A stretch of DNA of 64,000 nt from Pycnopodia helianthoides (lineage: Eukaryota; Echinodermata; Asteroidea; Forcipulatida; Asteriidae), in contig CM063246.1 in NCBI GenBank assembly GCA_032158295.1, positions 6,873,589 through 6,937,588 of the forward strand. Reading direction: 5' to 3'. Below are positions 30,553-41,659 of the stretch, piece after piece (the stretch's first letter is position 1; each line of letters starts with the position of its first letter). Below the pieces are notes generated by a model. That model worked only from the letters and a program-made list of their open reading frames with translations, did no database searches and was not told the origin of the DNA. Both the position numbers and the translations under genes were made by a program.

Positions 30553-33500
30553 ATGGCAGCCATGGAGTTAGTCGGAAGCATTCCCTACGTCCCTCTTGAC
30601 TTAAATCTGCAGTCAATTTTGATCAGTCTCTTCACTGCCTTCCTATTGTTTTTTATCATTCGCCGACCACGTAATCTACCGCCAGGACCGACTGGATGGC
30701 CACTCCTCGGCTACCTGCCGCAGATGGCTGTGGCCGGTGAAGAGCCACATGTGTTATTTTCAAAGTTGACCAAAATGTACGTATAATCATGACCAACATA
30801 ATGCGAGTATATGTACAAACATGTACACCAGCCACAGCATAATTCGGTCGTTTTGTATACGTGCACCACCGCACACCATGCACTTTCCTTGCCTCAATTT
30901 CTACCTCCTCATGGTACAACAGTCACGCTACCAGCTCAAACAAATATTAAATTTAAGCTCAACAGACCGTAGATAAGGAAACTATAGGGCTTCGACTATT
31001 TCGTTATTAAATGCATTTTTGAAAAGACAACCCATCAAAGATTTTTACACTTGTGTACTAAAAATTAGTCGCAGAAGATTGAAAATACATGTAATTCATG
31101 TCTTTCGTATTAAGTGTGTGTAAAAAACATGAGTTTTCACTGAACGTTTTTCAGAAAAATTGAAAATAATGTGGCATTTAAAAAAACCTAACAAACTAAA
31201 ACCTCACACAAAAACCGTGCAGTATTGTGAAAAAATGGTGCAACCCCACCCCTCCGATCCGCGAGCCATCGAACCGGCGGCGGACTTTATGTGGTAGTAG
31301 TTTGTTGACCTCATTGTAATGGCGGAGGGTCTTAATGCAACGGTGCACATGGGTACATCCCACTAAATAAACACTCCCATAGCATACAGTACAGTGCACA
31401 ATGCTACATATCCGAGTTATTCTCCCTCCAACATACACCCTGCATTAAATAATGTCCTTTTTTCCAAACGTCCGAGCGTCAATCTTTTAGAAATGGACCT
31501 ACACCTCTCGGCAAAAGGGACTGTTTTTTAGGTCGTCCAAAATACTTTGTGTTGGAAGTCAACAACCCCCAGGTCACAACTGTGTAATTTTGTTTTCAAT
31601 GCATTCCTTTTATTTAGCTCTTAAATATATCTGTTACAATATTTTGAATGTCAACAAAATATTCATGAGACCGTCGCTCTGTTCACTCCCTATTCAGTGG
31701 GGTGCACCATGGAATGGGTGCACCCACAATACCTCAATGCAGTGATACCTTCCTCTATGGTGAAACCATGGTGAGGGCAAAACAAAATCCCCTGATAATT
31801 TTTGAAGGACGATAACTGCTGGTTGTGATCCAAAATATTCATGAGACCGTCGCTCTGTTCACTCCCTATTCAGTGGGGTGCACCAATAGCTCCATGGGTG
31901 CACCCACAATACCTCAATGCAGTGATACCTTTCTCTATGGTGAAACCATGGTGAGGGCAAAACAAAATCTCCTGCTAATTTTTGAAGGACGGTAACTGCT
32001 GGTTGTGATCCTTTATTCAGCAGCCCTAACTTATCAACACTGCTCATCGCAAACATTTACCAGCTCCTTTGTGTTCACGGCGTGAATGAACCTTGTCAAA
32101 ATAGAGGCGAGTTTGACAAGGTTCAGACATTTTCTACCGCATGGTTCCGTGGCCTAGAATGGGGACTGGTTTTTTAATCGTTTGCCAGACTTTGTTGGCT
32201 AAAAGTGTATGCTAATTGCTAATGTTGTGTGCGCTATAGTGCGCTCTTAAACTGCATGGAACGAGTGACCGAGAAAAACACAGTCGAGTTTATCTGAAAT
32301 TTAAGCAAAGTTTTTTTGCCTTGATTAAAAGTATCGTTTCCTTGGAACTACCGTACAGTTTTGCTCCAACAAAATTACAGCATTCCCTCACAATACTTTT
32401 CAATTCGCTCGGAAATCATTCACCTCAACTCATACGATAATTATCATGTACGTACACGATAACTTTGGACTTGTCGTGTACGTACACGGCATATATGTAC
32501 ATGACAACTATCTTGTACACGTGATACCTAACATGTCAAACATAACAACTTAGAACTTATAGGGTGTACGTACAAGATCACTTTATACTTATCGTGTACG
32601 TACACGGCATGTACGTACATGACAACTATCCCGTACACGTGGTACCTAACATGTGCGTACATGATCACTTTGGATGTATCGTGATACCTACGTACATGAT
32701 AACTTTAGACTAATCATGTACGTACACGAAAACTATCGTGAAAGTTATTATGATACGTATGTTGCTGAACAGGCTTTCAACGAGTACCAGCATAGAAATA
32801 GATCTGAACATGTTAATCATCGTGTACGTAGGCTACATGACAGTTATCGTACACGATTCGATGTTTTTTATTCGTGTGGTGGTACTAGGCTTCTTTAGAT
32901 AGGTTGCAGTATGACGTAAATCGGCCATCTTTACGGGCAGTTTAGAACAAACAGTCGTGCGTTTCGTGTGAGAAGGGCGTGCAACACGCGCGCATTTCAC
33001 GAAACTCACTGCACGATTGGTCAGTGAACAACGCGGGTGCGTTAATAAGTTGAGCGTTTGACGCACCTGCAAGCCAAAATGCAATTTTCCCGTAAAGATG
33101 GCGTCTACTGGGAACTATCTAATTGATCATGATTCATGTTTACTTTATTGTTTCACCCATCAGTTATGGAAATGTTATTAGCGTCAACATTGCGGGAAAG
33201 TTATTCGTGTTTCTGCACGGCTACGACACGATAAAAGAGGCCTTTAGTCAGCACCAGCTAAACGCCAGACCAACTCTTCATGTCAGGGGAGAGATGTTCC
33301 CCGGAACTGGTATTTTATCAAATTATTTCTTCAAAAGGCAAATTTATTATTTTGATTAGCAACTCCTCTACTTAACTCTCCCGGCGAAGTTTTACCTTTA
33401 TTGGGGAGAGAATAGACATCTTACAAAAACAACAGCGTACTTTCTTACACTCATGTATTGTAAATTATTCCAAGAAAGAAAAGGTATATTTGCCGACCAA

Positions 33501-35867
33501 ATTATGGTAAATATTATAACAATAATGACGACGTCTCCATAAACGTGCTACGGGCGATTTCTCCTGTAATAAAGTTACTTTCTGGTTGTCTTCCTAATAA
33601 ATTTGTTGGAAAGAGTAAGAAGGTGAAAAGGGGGGGGCTGCATGCATAAAAGCAACAGCATATTGAGCAGTAAATCCAAAGTCCGTATAGAAATTAGCTC
33701 AAAAGGTGGGTCTATTGTTTGGATGGCTCTGGTGGAATGTTGCCGACCATTCCAGACCTGATTATAACATGTAATAGATTGATAAGTTGGCCCATTGGTT
33801 TATTTTGGTTGCACTTATTTTGTGTTCAAAACCCGAAGAACTTGTTTTTCTGATGGGACACTCTTCTTTATATGCCTCTTCCATCCAGGCGTTATAGCTT
33901 CATCCGGTGAAACTTGGTCCGAGCTACGTCGATTTTGCACCACAGTTTTAAGAGGACTCGGGGTGGGGAAGAAAAGCTTCGAGGAGAATATTGCCACCGA
34001 AGCTGAGATCTTAATCAAGGAACTGAAGAAGGAGGGGGAGCTCCGTTTGACCCCAAATACTTGTTCGGCAACGCCGTGTCTAACATCATATGTTCGGTGG
34101 TATTTGGAAAGAGATTTCAGTACAACGACCCGGTCTTTCAGAATCTACTAACGTTGACTGGGCGTGTCATGGAGGGGGTTCGGTCCGGAGGAATTATTGA
34201 ATTCTCACCAGTAGTCTCCAAACTCACCGTCATACCTTTTGTAAAAAGATACGTGGATACAGTTAACAAACTCGTTGAACAAATGCTATCACTGATTGAA
34301 GAGCACAATAAGACTATGACGCGGAGAACCCCCGCGATCTCATCGACATTTTTCTTAAGGAAATTGACTTAAAACAAAATCTCGGAGACGAGTCTGGCGC
34401 AATGAAAACCGAGAATTTAAGGCCAGTAGTAGGTGACCTCTTCGTGGCTGGAAGTGAGACTACCAACACGACACTGCGATGGAGCATGTTGTACATGATG
34501 GCGTATCCTGAGATACAAAACCGCGTGCAGAAAGAGTTGGATGACGTCACAAACAGGAATCGATTCCCGAGGATTTCCGACAAGCCGAATCTGCCGTACA
34601 CGGAGGCAGTTCTCTGTGAGATTCAACGGAGTAGCACCATAGTGCCGCTAGCCGTTCCTCATTACACATCCGAGGACACGACACTGATGGGGTAAGATGA
34701 GAACAATTTACACCGATCAATGTTAAGGAAACATCAGAAGAGCATAACATTCCCTCTGTACAAAGGAACATTTAAGTTGCCGAACGAATTCTTCCAGGGA
34801 AAACATTCTCACTTTGGACAACGAGATGCGTGCCGCATAAATTATGCTCTCCACAGATCCTCACAAAAACGAGAAGGATATTCAGGCACGCCAGCAGGGC
34901 ATTAAGCAACAGGTACAAAAGTTTACCAAATCACTTTGAAGCTCTCTAGCTTTACAACAGAAACAGGTTTCTTTGTCATTCATATTGTTGCGACTGATGG
35001 CAATCTGCTTCAAATGTTTTTATGACTACATGTATGTACAGTAATAGTATCCGTTTTTCCTCCAGGTTTAACATTCCAAAAGGCACGATTGTCATTTCCA
35101 ACCTATGGCATCAACATCACGACCCTCTGGTGTGGGAAGAGCCTGAAAAGTTTCTGCCGGAGCGATTTCTGGACAAGGACGGCAACTTTTCCTGTTCCCA
35201 GCAGTTCACTCCGTTCGGCATTGGTAAATAAACACATTGATATCGAACATGTTCGACTGGTGGGCTTTATAAAGTGGCTACACGATGGGTTACAACCCAC
35301 AAAAGTCCTTATGCATTGACGTCAATACATCGCCATCCTAGAGGCAAACCGATTATGCAAACGAGGAAAAACGTCCATGTATGCGCAGAGCACAGGGTGG
35401 GCCAATCGGCAGCCTTCTTTTGACCTCGAGCCGACGAAATATAGTGTATGAAATTCATTATTTTCGTGTTCATGCAATCTAAACATCACGGGAATGATAC
35501 AAAATAAGGGAATCAATGTGTAATGAAGAGGTTTTAAACTATAGTGGTTCAAGCCCGCCGAGGCCTAGCCTGGTTCGTGATAATTTTACCGAGACACTGA
35601 GTGTGCAATGGGACCGGTACGTCACTAATTACGCAGGCAATAAAGCCCTAACATTGCTATGTTATTTGCTTCTCTCTCCATCCAGGTCGTCGCATCTGTC
35701 TCGGTGAACATCTTGCTAAGATGGAACTCTTTATCTTCTTCACTTTCCTAATGCATCAGTTTACCCTCAAGAATCCCCCAGATGCTCCTCCAGTCTCATT
35801 TAAGGGAATAGCCGGCGGCACATGGGCGCCTTTGGATTTCAATTTGTGTGCAGTTCCACGAGGATAA
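30553..35867 (+). CDS. Cytochrome P450, CYP2 clan, 5 exons, ~504 aa
   Basis: This is a membrane-bound ER monooxygenase of CYP2 type; the substrate cannot be told from sequence. Exons: 30553-30776, 33164-33309, 33889-34691, 35066-35223, 35686-35867. The N-terminus has a hydrophobic anchor followed by the proline hinge [13 protein letters not shown]. The I-helix motif is [13 protein letters not shown], the ExxR motif is EIQR, the PERF motif is PERFLDKDG, and the heme loop FGIGRRICLG has the axial cysteine and is split by the last intron. The stop follows CAVPRG. The third exon is unusually long (803 nt) and spans what are several exons in vertebrate CYP2 genes. It contains two 1-nt frame breaks, near 34046 (CC) and 34315 (AC); together the exons lack exactly the 2 nt needed for an integral frame. 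I favour assembly error over pseudogene because all catalytic motifs are intact. Confidence 0.92.
31657..32008 (+). repeat. Tandem duplication, 176-bp period, two copies
   Basis: The block AATATTCATGAGACCGTCGC through GGACGATAACTGCTGGTTGTGATCC (20-mers at each end) starts at about 31657 and again at about 31833. The copies are almost identical, differing at a few bases (for example ATGGAATGGG against ATAGCTCCATGGG). Each unit also has a GGTGCACC..GGGTGCACCC hairpin. In P450 intron 1. Confidence 0.85.
32440..32730. repeat. Palindrome-rich minisatellite of GTACGTAC cores
   Basis: Self-complementary words of the form CGTGTACGTACACG and CATGTACGTACATG recur at about 32446, 32475, 32561, 32593, 32609 and 32717, separated by TAACTTTGGACT-type spacers. 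A longer unit with CGTGTACGTACACGGCAT, ATGACAACTATC and ACCTAACATGT repeats with a period of about 118 bp (32475 and 32593). Similar words occur near 28790-28830. In P450 intron 1. Confidence 0.8.
32920..33103. mobile_element. Inverted-repeat element upstream of P450 exon 2
   Basis: The left arm CGGCCATCTTTACGGG near 32920 is mirrored by CCCGTAAAGATGGCG near 33090. Between them are GCGTGCAACACGCGCGC and GATTGGTCAGTGAACAACGC. It ends about 60 bp before the acceptor of P450 exon 2. Confidence 0.5.
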
Positions 35868-37055
35868 AAAAATGACATGAAATTGAACAATTGGAAATAA
35901 ACATTGATCTCCATTTAACGTCAGACCTCTTGCATAGTGACGATGCAAGCTCATACAGCGCCCACACTAATGTCAAAGGGGGACTTGTCATTGGTTGAGA
36001 GTTAATCGTGGCGCAGGCGCGTTTGATGGTCTATCCTAGCCTAGCCATACAAGTCATTGCGTCACACACGTGCGTATCTGATGTACACACAAAGTCTTCC
36101 CTACTTCCGGCCGGCCTCAAAGCTTGCGAATCCGGCCTCGAACGCATTTCTTCTGGCAGAAATTTCAATTATTAATTATTTTTTGCATAAAATTCCCAGA
36201 AGAAAAACTAGCCTAATGCAACTCCCAAGGACCTCTGGAAGTCAGTGGAGCCAGTTTGAAGTGGGCGTGGCTTACACTAGAATTAATTCACACGAAAAGA
36301 AATCCAAGTTTGGTAAAGGTGAATCATACGGCATCTGTAGTAGAAACCAAATAATCTAACACTTGCCATTGCCATACATTACATCCTGTCTCCATCTTGA
36401 AATTGATGAGAACAATTATATTTGTTCATAATTATTTAACATTGGAACAGACTCAGTTTTATAAACCGTAATAGGTTAGATTTTTCAACGATAAAAACTG
36501 TATATTTTCAATGACTACAGTAAACAAATGTGTGTTGCTTCATTAAGTTATTGTTTAAAATGTCCCCTACTTGCTGAAACCCTTCGTCGTGCATTTATTT
36601 TTAGTAACACATTCGCAGAATTCGTTCCTGATCAATCCTTATATGGATTATTTATTTGTCAAGATGGCGTCCTCTAGCAAATCTTGGAGGAGACCAATTG
36701 TGTAATTTTCTGCCCATTCGTATTAAAGCAAGTGTTTGATACTAACATTATAGAGTTCAGTAGAATAGTAAAATTGACAAACAGTACAAAATGACTACTA
36801 ATCCAGAAACTGCTCACTCGTCTATCTATGTACTTGGTACCCGTGGTTAATAAAGCTGGTTCAAGCTCTGTCTGTAGATGAAATTAATGCCGATTGTTCC
36901 TTATACTGTAGTAATAAAGACTGCTATTGTTTCCCTTCAGTCCAAAATGTTTAAAAAGCATGAAGTTCAATGTGCATATCGATGTACTTTTAATTCTCTC
37001 CACGGTGTTGTAGAACATAAAAGTCCAATAAATATTTAATGGACCCTTCATAGAA
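35868..37055. other. Intergenic region between P450 and the C18orf21-like gene
   Basis: Convergent 3' flanks. It contains a family E element at 35927-36060 (CTTGCATAGTGACG ... TGTCATTGGTTGAGAGTTA). AATAAA occurs at about 35898 for the P450. Minus-strand TTTATT words near 36595 and 36650 could serve the opposite gene. No gene is seen. Confidence 0.45.
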
Positions 37056-39256
37056 TCACAGTGACACAAGAAAATCGTTCAACTTTGACTGAGCATTAGC
37101 TTTTTCCTGCTTTGCGCCTGCGAGCATCATCTTCAGTTGTTTGTGTTTTCCCTTTTTCTGTAAGCTACGCGCCTTTCTGGCCGAAGCCGAGGTTCCGGTG
37201 GGTGTGACAGTGATGTTGAACGGCGGCGTGGAGTGTCGAGGCGTGGAGAGTTGCGGCGTTAAGCGTTGTGGCGTTCGAGTGACACTTTGTGTAGAAATGT
37301 TGCTGTAGATTTCCAAATAAAAAAATTACATATTTTCTGTGTGCAGATAAATTGTTTTAAAATGAATACTTCACACAATCAAGGTAAGGCATTTAATTAA
37401 CTAATATAGGGGCTACAGTACATGTGTTTTTGTTGTAGTAATACAGTCCAGTGGTGTGATATCAATTCGAAGAACCCGTCTTGTTTTGTAGGGCCAAAAG
37501 TATAAATCAATTAGCCCTTATCACTAGAAATTCTAATTACATTCACACGTATGCGTCACGCCACCATCATCATCACAAATAGGGAAGGGTTCTGTGATTT
37601 GCAACGCAAGGTGGCAGAAGTTGTATTTTTTTAAATATTTTTTTTGCTCTTCGCCTCGTTGCTAGAGCATTCTAATTGCCTTTTTAAAACGGCATTTCAA
37701 GGGCAAACTGTGCATCTTTCAAATGTGTTATATACGTTGTCGGTATTAATCAATCAATCAACATATCAGAGTAAGTCATTCCAAAAGATTAAGGATAGAT
37801 ACAGAGCAATGCTGAAGTAAGAAAGGACCAGCATAAAAATTGGACAAACCTTCCAGAGCGATACCGACTCCCCTGTGTCTCTTTTGCAACTGACGGGGTG
37901 GTCGTCGTCTTGGCCTTTCCCTGCTCCAACACGTTTTCAAGCCTCGCTCGGTGTGCAAGTTTCCGAAAACCTACTGGATGGTCTTGCACGGTTCGCCGCT
38001 TGCTACATGGTATCTTAGCGAGTTCGTGGCAATCGTTGCAATGGACCAACTAGAATTGGAGAGAAATTTCCCAGTGAATACTGTAAAAGACATTGTGTAA
38101 TGTTCTATATGAATAGTCAAAAGCCTCCTTAAAGCTAAATACATCCTAGGTTTATGAAATAACAAATTTACTCAAAGGTTTTAGGTCCTAAGAAAAACGG
38201 TTAATGATTTGTGCTTCCTTCAATTTAGCAAATTAAAAATAGCAACATCGATCACTTGGAGACAATTTTCTCAAACATTGTACATGTATTTCTCTTAGGC
38301 CCCGTACCAAAGGTTTTTTTTATTGGTGCTACACGTTAACACCGCACGAGTTATCTCAAAGCTAGAAAAGTGTTGAAAAACTTTGTATAATGGGGGGGGG
38401 TATATATATGCAGCATATACAAGTTTGCAAACCGGAACACAATACACAACACATGTATTAGTGTTGCCGGAGCGTTACCGCTGCTTAGCGATTTCACTAT
38501 AACTTTGATGGTGTTGAAAGCTGGAGGATTGGAATGAATGAATCATTGCCCAAATTACTGATGTCACATCCCTTGTTTTCTGAATGATACTTACCAATTT
38601 CGTCTGACTATTTTGCCATCGCTTCAGTTGCATTCTTCGCCTGGTGTTCCCACGCCAAAACCCATGCTTGCGGATTTGACGTTCGAGTTTGGCAACGTTG
38701 ACGATGTGGTACTTGGGCGAAACTCGAGCATAGTAATTACCGGGTCTCAATAGGTTGAAACAATGCGGACAATACAGACTAGAAGCAGGTTGGTCATCTA
38801 TTGGGAATTTAAAAATAGTACACGTTATTCGTGTGTTTTGAAATAGCTCTCTTGATAGCTTTAAAACGGCATCGAAAGAAGTTACACAATAGTTACACAA
38901 TACCGTATATAAGAGTAATGTACATGTATAGGCATTCAGCGTACATGTACATGTATCGTTATAGCTTTATGTACAGTTAACCCTCGTTATAAAAAAGGTA
39001 TAAAGAGGTTCTGCTTATAAACTACATGTAAGAGTATAATGTACTCTGAAGTCCCGAATCTCATTTCTACTTCGTGTTTCTTTGTTTTGATGCCCCTTAC
39101 AACCTCCGTTACAATTTGGCCAGTCCCAGCGACACTTTTCTTTTTATAACGAGAGTTAATCCATTTTTCCTGGATTTTAAAAATGGGAGATGTTTGCGTT
39201 ATATCTTGAACTTACCAATACGTGTGCCACTAGAGGACAGTCCGTGAAATTTAGAT
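37056..39256 (-). CDS. C18orf21-like protein (UPF0711 family), 4 exons visible, 5' exon unresolved
   Basis: Exons on the minus strand: 39256-39216, 38797-38595, 38049-37850, 37302-37056, phases all compatible. The second encodes a Cys pair, LYCPHCFNLLRPGNYYARV, matching the CPYCFQLL block of human C18orf21. The third has LVHCNDCHELAKIPCSKRR, matching its second Cys pair (ITCKTCNRTVKHHGKSRS); the two pairs probably form a zinc site. The last exon has a Ser/Thr/Pro-rich stretch with PRHSTPPFNITVTPTG and ends KHKQLKMMLAGAKQE ... LNDFLVSL, like the human KTKKHFSQLKMLLSQ ... FLSSL end. I recall that the human protein was recently linked to RNase MRP (RMP24). The start exon lies upstream of 39256 and I could not place it. 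Confidence 0.8.
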
Positions 39257-40199
39257 CTACAAAATAATCAAAAATTATACGTTATATATAAAGATGTTCA
39301 AACTTTTAAGGCAAAATAATTTTTAAAAACATGTACATACATATACATGTATAGCGTCCTGCCTTTTTGAAAAGAGGAAGAAGGCGGGTCTTTTATGTGT
39401 TCTTCTTCTTCTTCTTTTGTTTGTAAATGGCCACCCGACACAATTTTCAAGACAACCGCCAGGCTATTTTTCAAGACAGTTGCCAGCTTTTTTCTGCGTG
39501 CCAAAGAAAGCGGACGGGGTAGTTTGCCTAAAACTCCGCATCTCCAAACAATGGTCTTATCATCTTTCACAGAACACATACATGTATTGTACACGCAAAC
39601 CATTCACTATAAAGAGTACTTTCTTTGAAACACGTGTGCCATATACTTTAACGTCGGTCTTTGGACAGAAGCTGTCGAACAATTTCTATGGAAATTGACT
39701 ATTCACTTTGGAAATTGCATTGCTCTTCAGTGCCCGTCCGATTAATACAGAAAAATATAGTGTTGAGAAGTAAAGCAGGTTAAATTTAAACAAAAGCAGA
39801 ATGGAGACATAAATTGGGACATAAACTTAACCTCTTTATTAAACGTTCGTATTTCACAACGTTTCCACAAAACTTCATTGCATATACGTTGACGATCTTT
39901 GGAAAAACATTAATACATTATAACTTTAACTTCATTCATTATCGATTAATTTATCCATGAATTCCACCTCCTTGATATTATATCATACTCACGTTCGCGA
40001 TGTCAGTTTTCACTTGCAATATGAAATACATATAGGACCTACTCGGGTTATTTAAAAATCATTTTATAACGGTATTGCAGAACTGTGACGCAGCAATGAT
40101 GTATTAAAGTGTTGCGTTATTAAATGAGATTTGAGTCAGATGGGCTCTCGATCCCGTAACGTTTTCCACAGTTAAACGTATGGGACGCCGATAATAATC

Positions 40200-40390
40200 A
40201 ATCTTCTATGACAATTCTGATTAATTCTGACCCTGAAGTTTTTTAGATTGTACAACTATCTTTGGTGCATAGTAATATCAACTTAGTTAACTATGTACAA
40301 CTTGCTCGTTTGATAAGTTACTTTTTACAAGATTTCACTGCCTGTGTGTTGCTTTCTTGTCATTGGCCGAATAAAAAATAATAAATAACA
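40200..40390 (+). mobile_element. Possible LINE 3' tail
   Basis: Ends TTGGCCGAATAAAAAATAAT followed by AAATAAC, similar to the tail GGCTGAATAAATAATAATAC of the LINE fragment at 10480-10752. Upstream words such as TGCCTGTGTGTTGC are compatible, but no coding signature remains. Confidence 0.35.
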
Positions 40391-40557
40391 TAAGATCGGT
40401 AATCAAAGTTCTCAGTAATTTACAACAACACAAATACATTTAAAATCAACTACATTTTATATAAAACTGTGTTATTAACATAAGCGATTGCAAGATGAGA
40501 AAGATATAAATCAAAAAGTGTAGCGCTTTTGATGAGCCGACTATAGAGTTAACGGGT

Positions 40558-41659
40558 CTAATGGAGATTGACACTTCGTCCGAAGAGCAGACGCCGACAA
40601 GAAGGATGCCCAGAGAACCTCCTGATGCGCCGCCGAGTGGGTCTCGCCGGTACGCGGACCGACGGAAGGAAATGAACTCCGGATAGGGTGAGATGAGCCG
40701 ATAACTGCACCTCTACTTCACGGAAGAAGCAACCCGCCTTTACGTCCCTGGTTGCTGAAACACGTCTACGGCAGCAGCTTGCCTCGAGGTCGGATTCCCA
40801 TAGCAGATTCATCCACTTGCGAACTGTAGTAAGAGCTGCAACAAGATGCATACAGAAATATGATTGAGTGTTTAATTGACGTAATTAAGAAATAGTGCTT
40901 AATAACCACAATGTAAATTTATTCAAAATAAGAAAATAGGATGGCTGTTGCAAACTATTGTATAAATGCAAAAGAAAGTTAGTAGCCTGACGTTTCGACA
41001 CTAGCAGAGTCTTTCTCGAAGGCTTTCTCCTTCGAGAAAGATTCTGCTAGGGTCGAAACGTCAGGCCGCTATAAATTGTTCATTCAAATTAAGATTGCAC
41101 TTTGTGCCTTGTCTGGAGAAACATACGTGTTTATGTTTTTCAATTTGAATCAATCTGACAGTCTGCCACCAGACTTTCATTCGTTATCATAACTTTTTAG
41201 ATAAAAACAGTAACCAAAAACAAACAAGAAAAAATTATATTTACCAAGTGTGGGTGCATCTTCTCGCAGACCTTTGATAGACTCAAACAGATGCTTTCGA
41301 ACATTTCTAACAGTTGCACTGCAGATGTCGAGCAGCCAGTTTAAATGATTGTCTCGTCTTTTCTCGATGCAAGACCTCACGTACTCCTGGATGGTCGGCA
41401 ATATCTCTGGAAATCTTGATAAGAGTAGCCCTCGTCGGTAGGACGGATTCAAGACAGCATCGATCGTGTCCCAGGTGGTGACGGACCACTGCTTAGCACA
41501 CCACTTATGTCTGCACGTGCGAGGATAGTGTTTCTCGTGTCTGTTAACTTGAAGACTCGGGATGCTGGTATCGTCGCTTTGGAAGAGCCAGTCCAAGTCA
41601 ATCTGTTCGTTTAAAGGGCTTAATGTAAAACCTTCTTTGATCGGAGCGAATAGGGCCAT
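40558..41659 (-). CDS. Unrecognised two-exon gene, 230 aa
   Basis: Exons 41659-41245 and 40835-40558 join with a compatible phase (693 nt, 230 residues plus stop). The donor G|GTAAAT and acceptor TTGCAG are standard. The start ATG gives MALFAPIKEGFTLSPLNEQI. Visible features: a basic, Cys- and Trp-containing stretch (YPRTCRHKWCAKQWSVTTWD), a predicted helical middle (FPEILPTIQEYVRSCIEKRR), another helical part (TVRKWMNLLWESD), and an Arg-rich C-terminus (ARPTRRRIRRFSGH). No signal peptide or membrane segment. I do not recognise a family. The second exon could alternatively be a retained or species-specific tail. It lies upstream of and in the same orientation as the C18orf21-like gene. Confidence 0.55.
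40985..41067. mobile_element. Short hairpin element
   Basis: GCCTGACGTTTCGAC and TAGCAGAGTCTTTCTCGAAG are mirrored by CTTCGAGAAAGATTCTGCTA and GTCGAAACGTCAGGC around a short centre. The same hairpin word set is widespread in marine deuterostome genomes as far as I recall. It lies in the intron of the two-exon gene. Confidence 0.65.

Noticed and set aside
33889..34691. P450 as a pseudogene because of two frameshifts
   Set aside because: All catalytic motifs and splice sites are intact, and both breaks fit the homopolymer error pattern seen in essential genes in this window.
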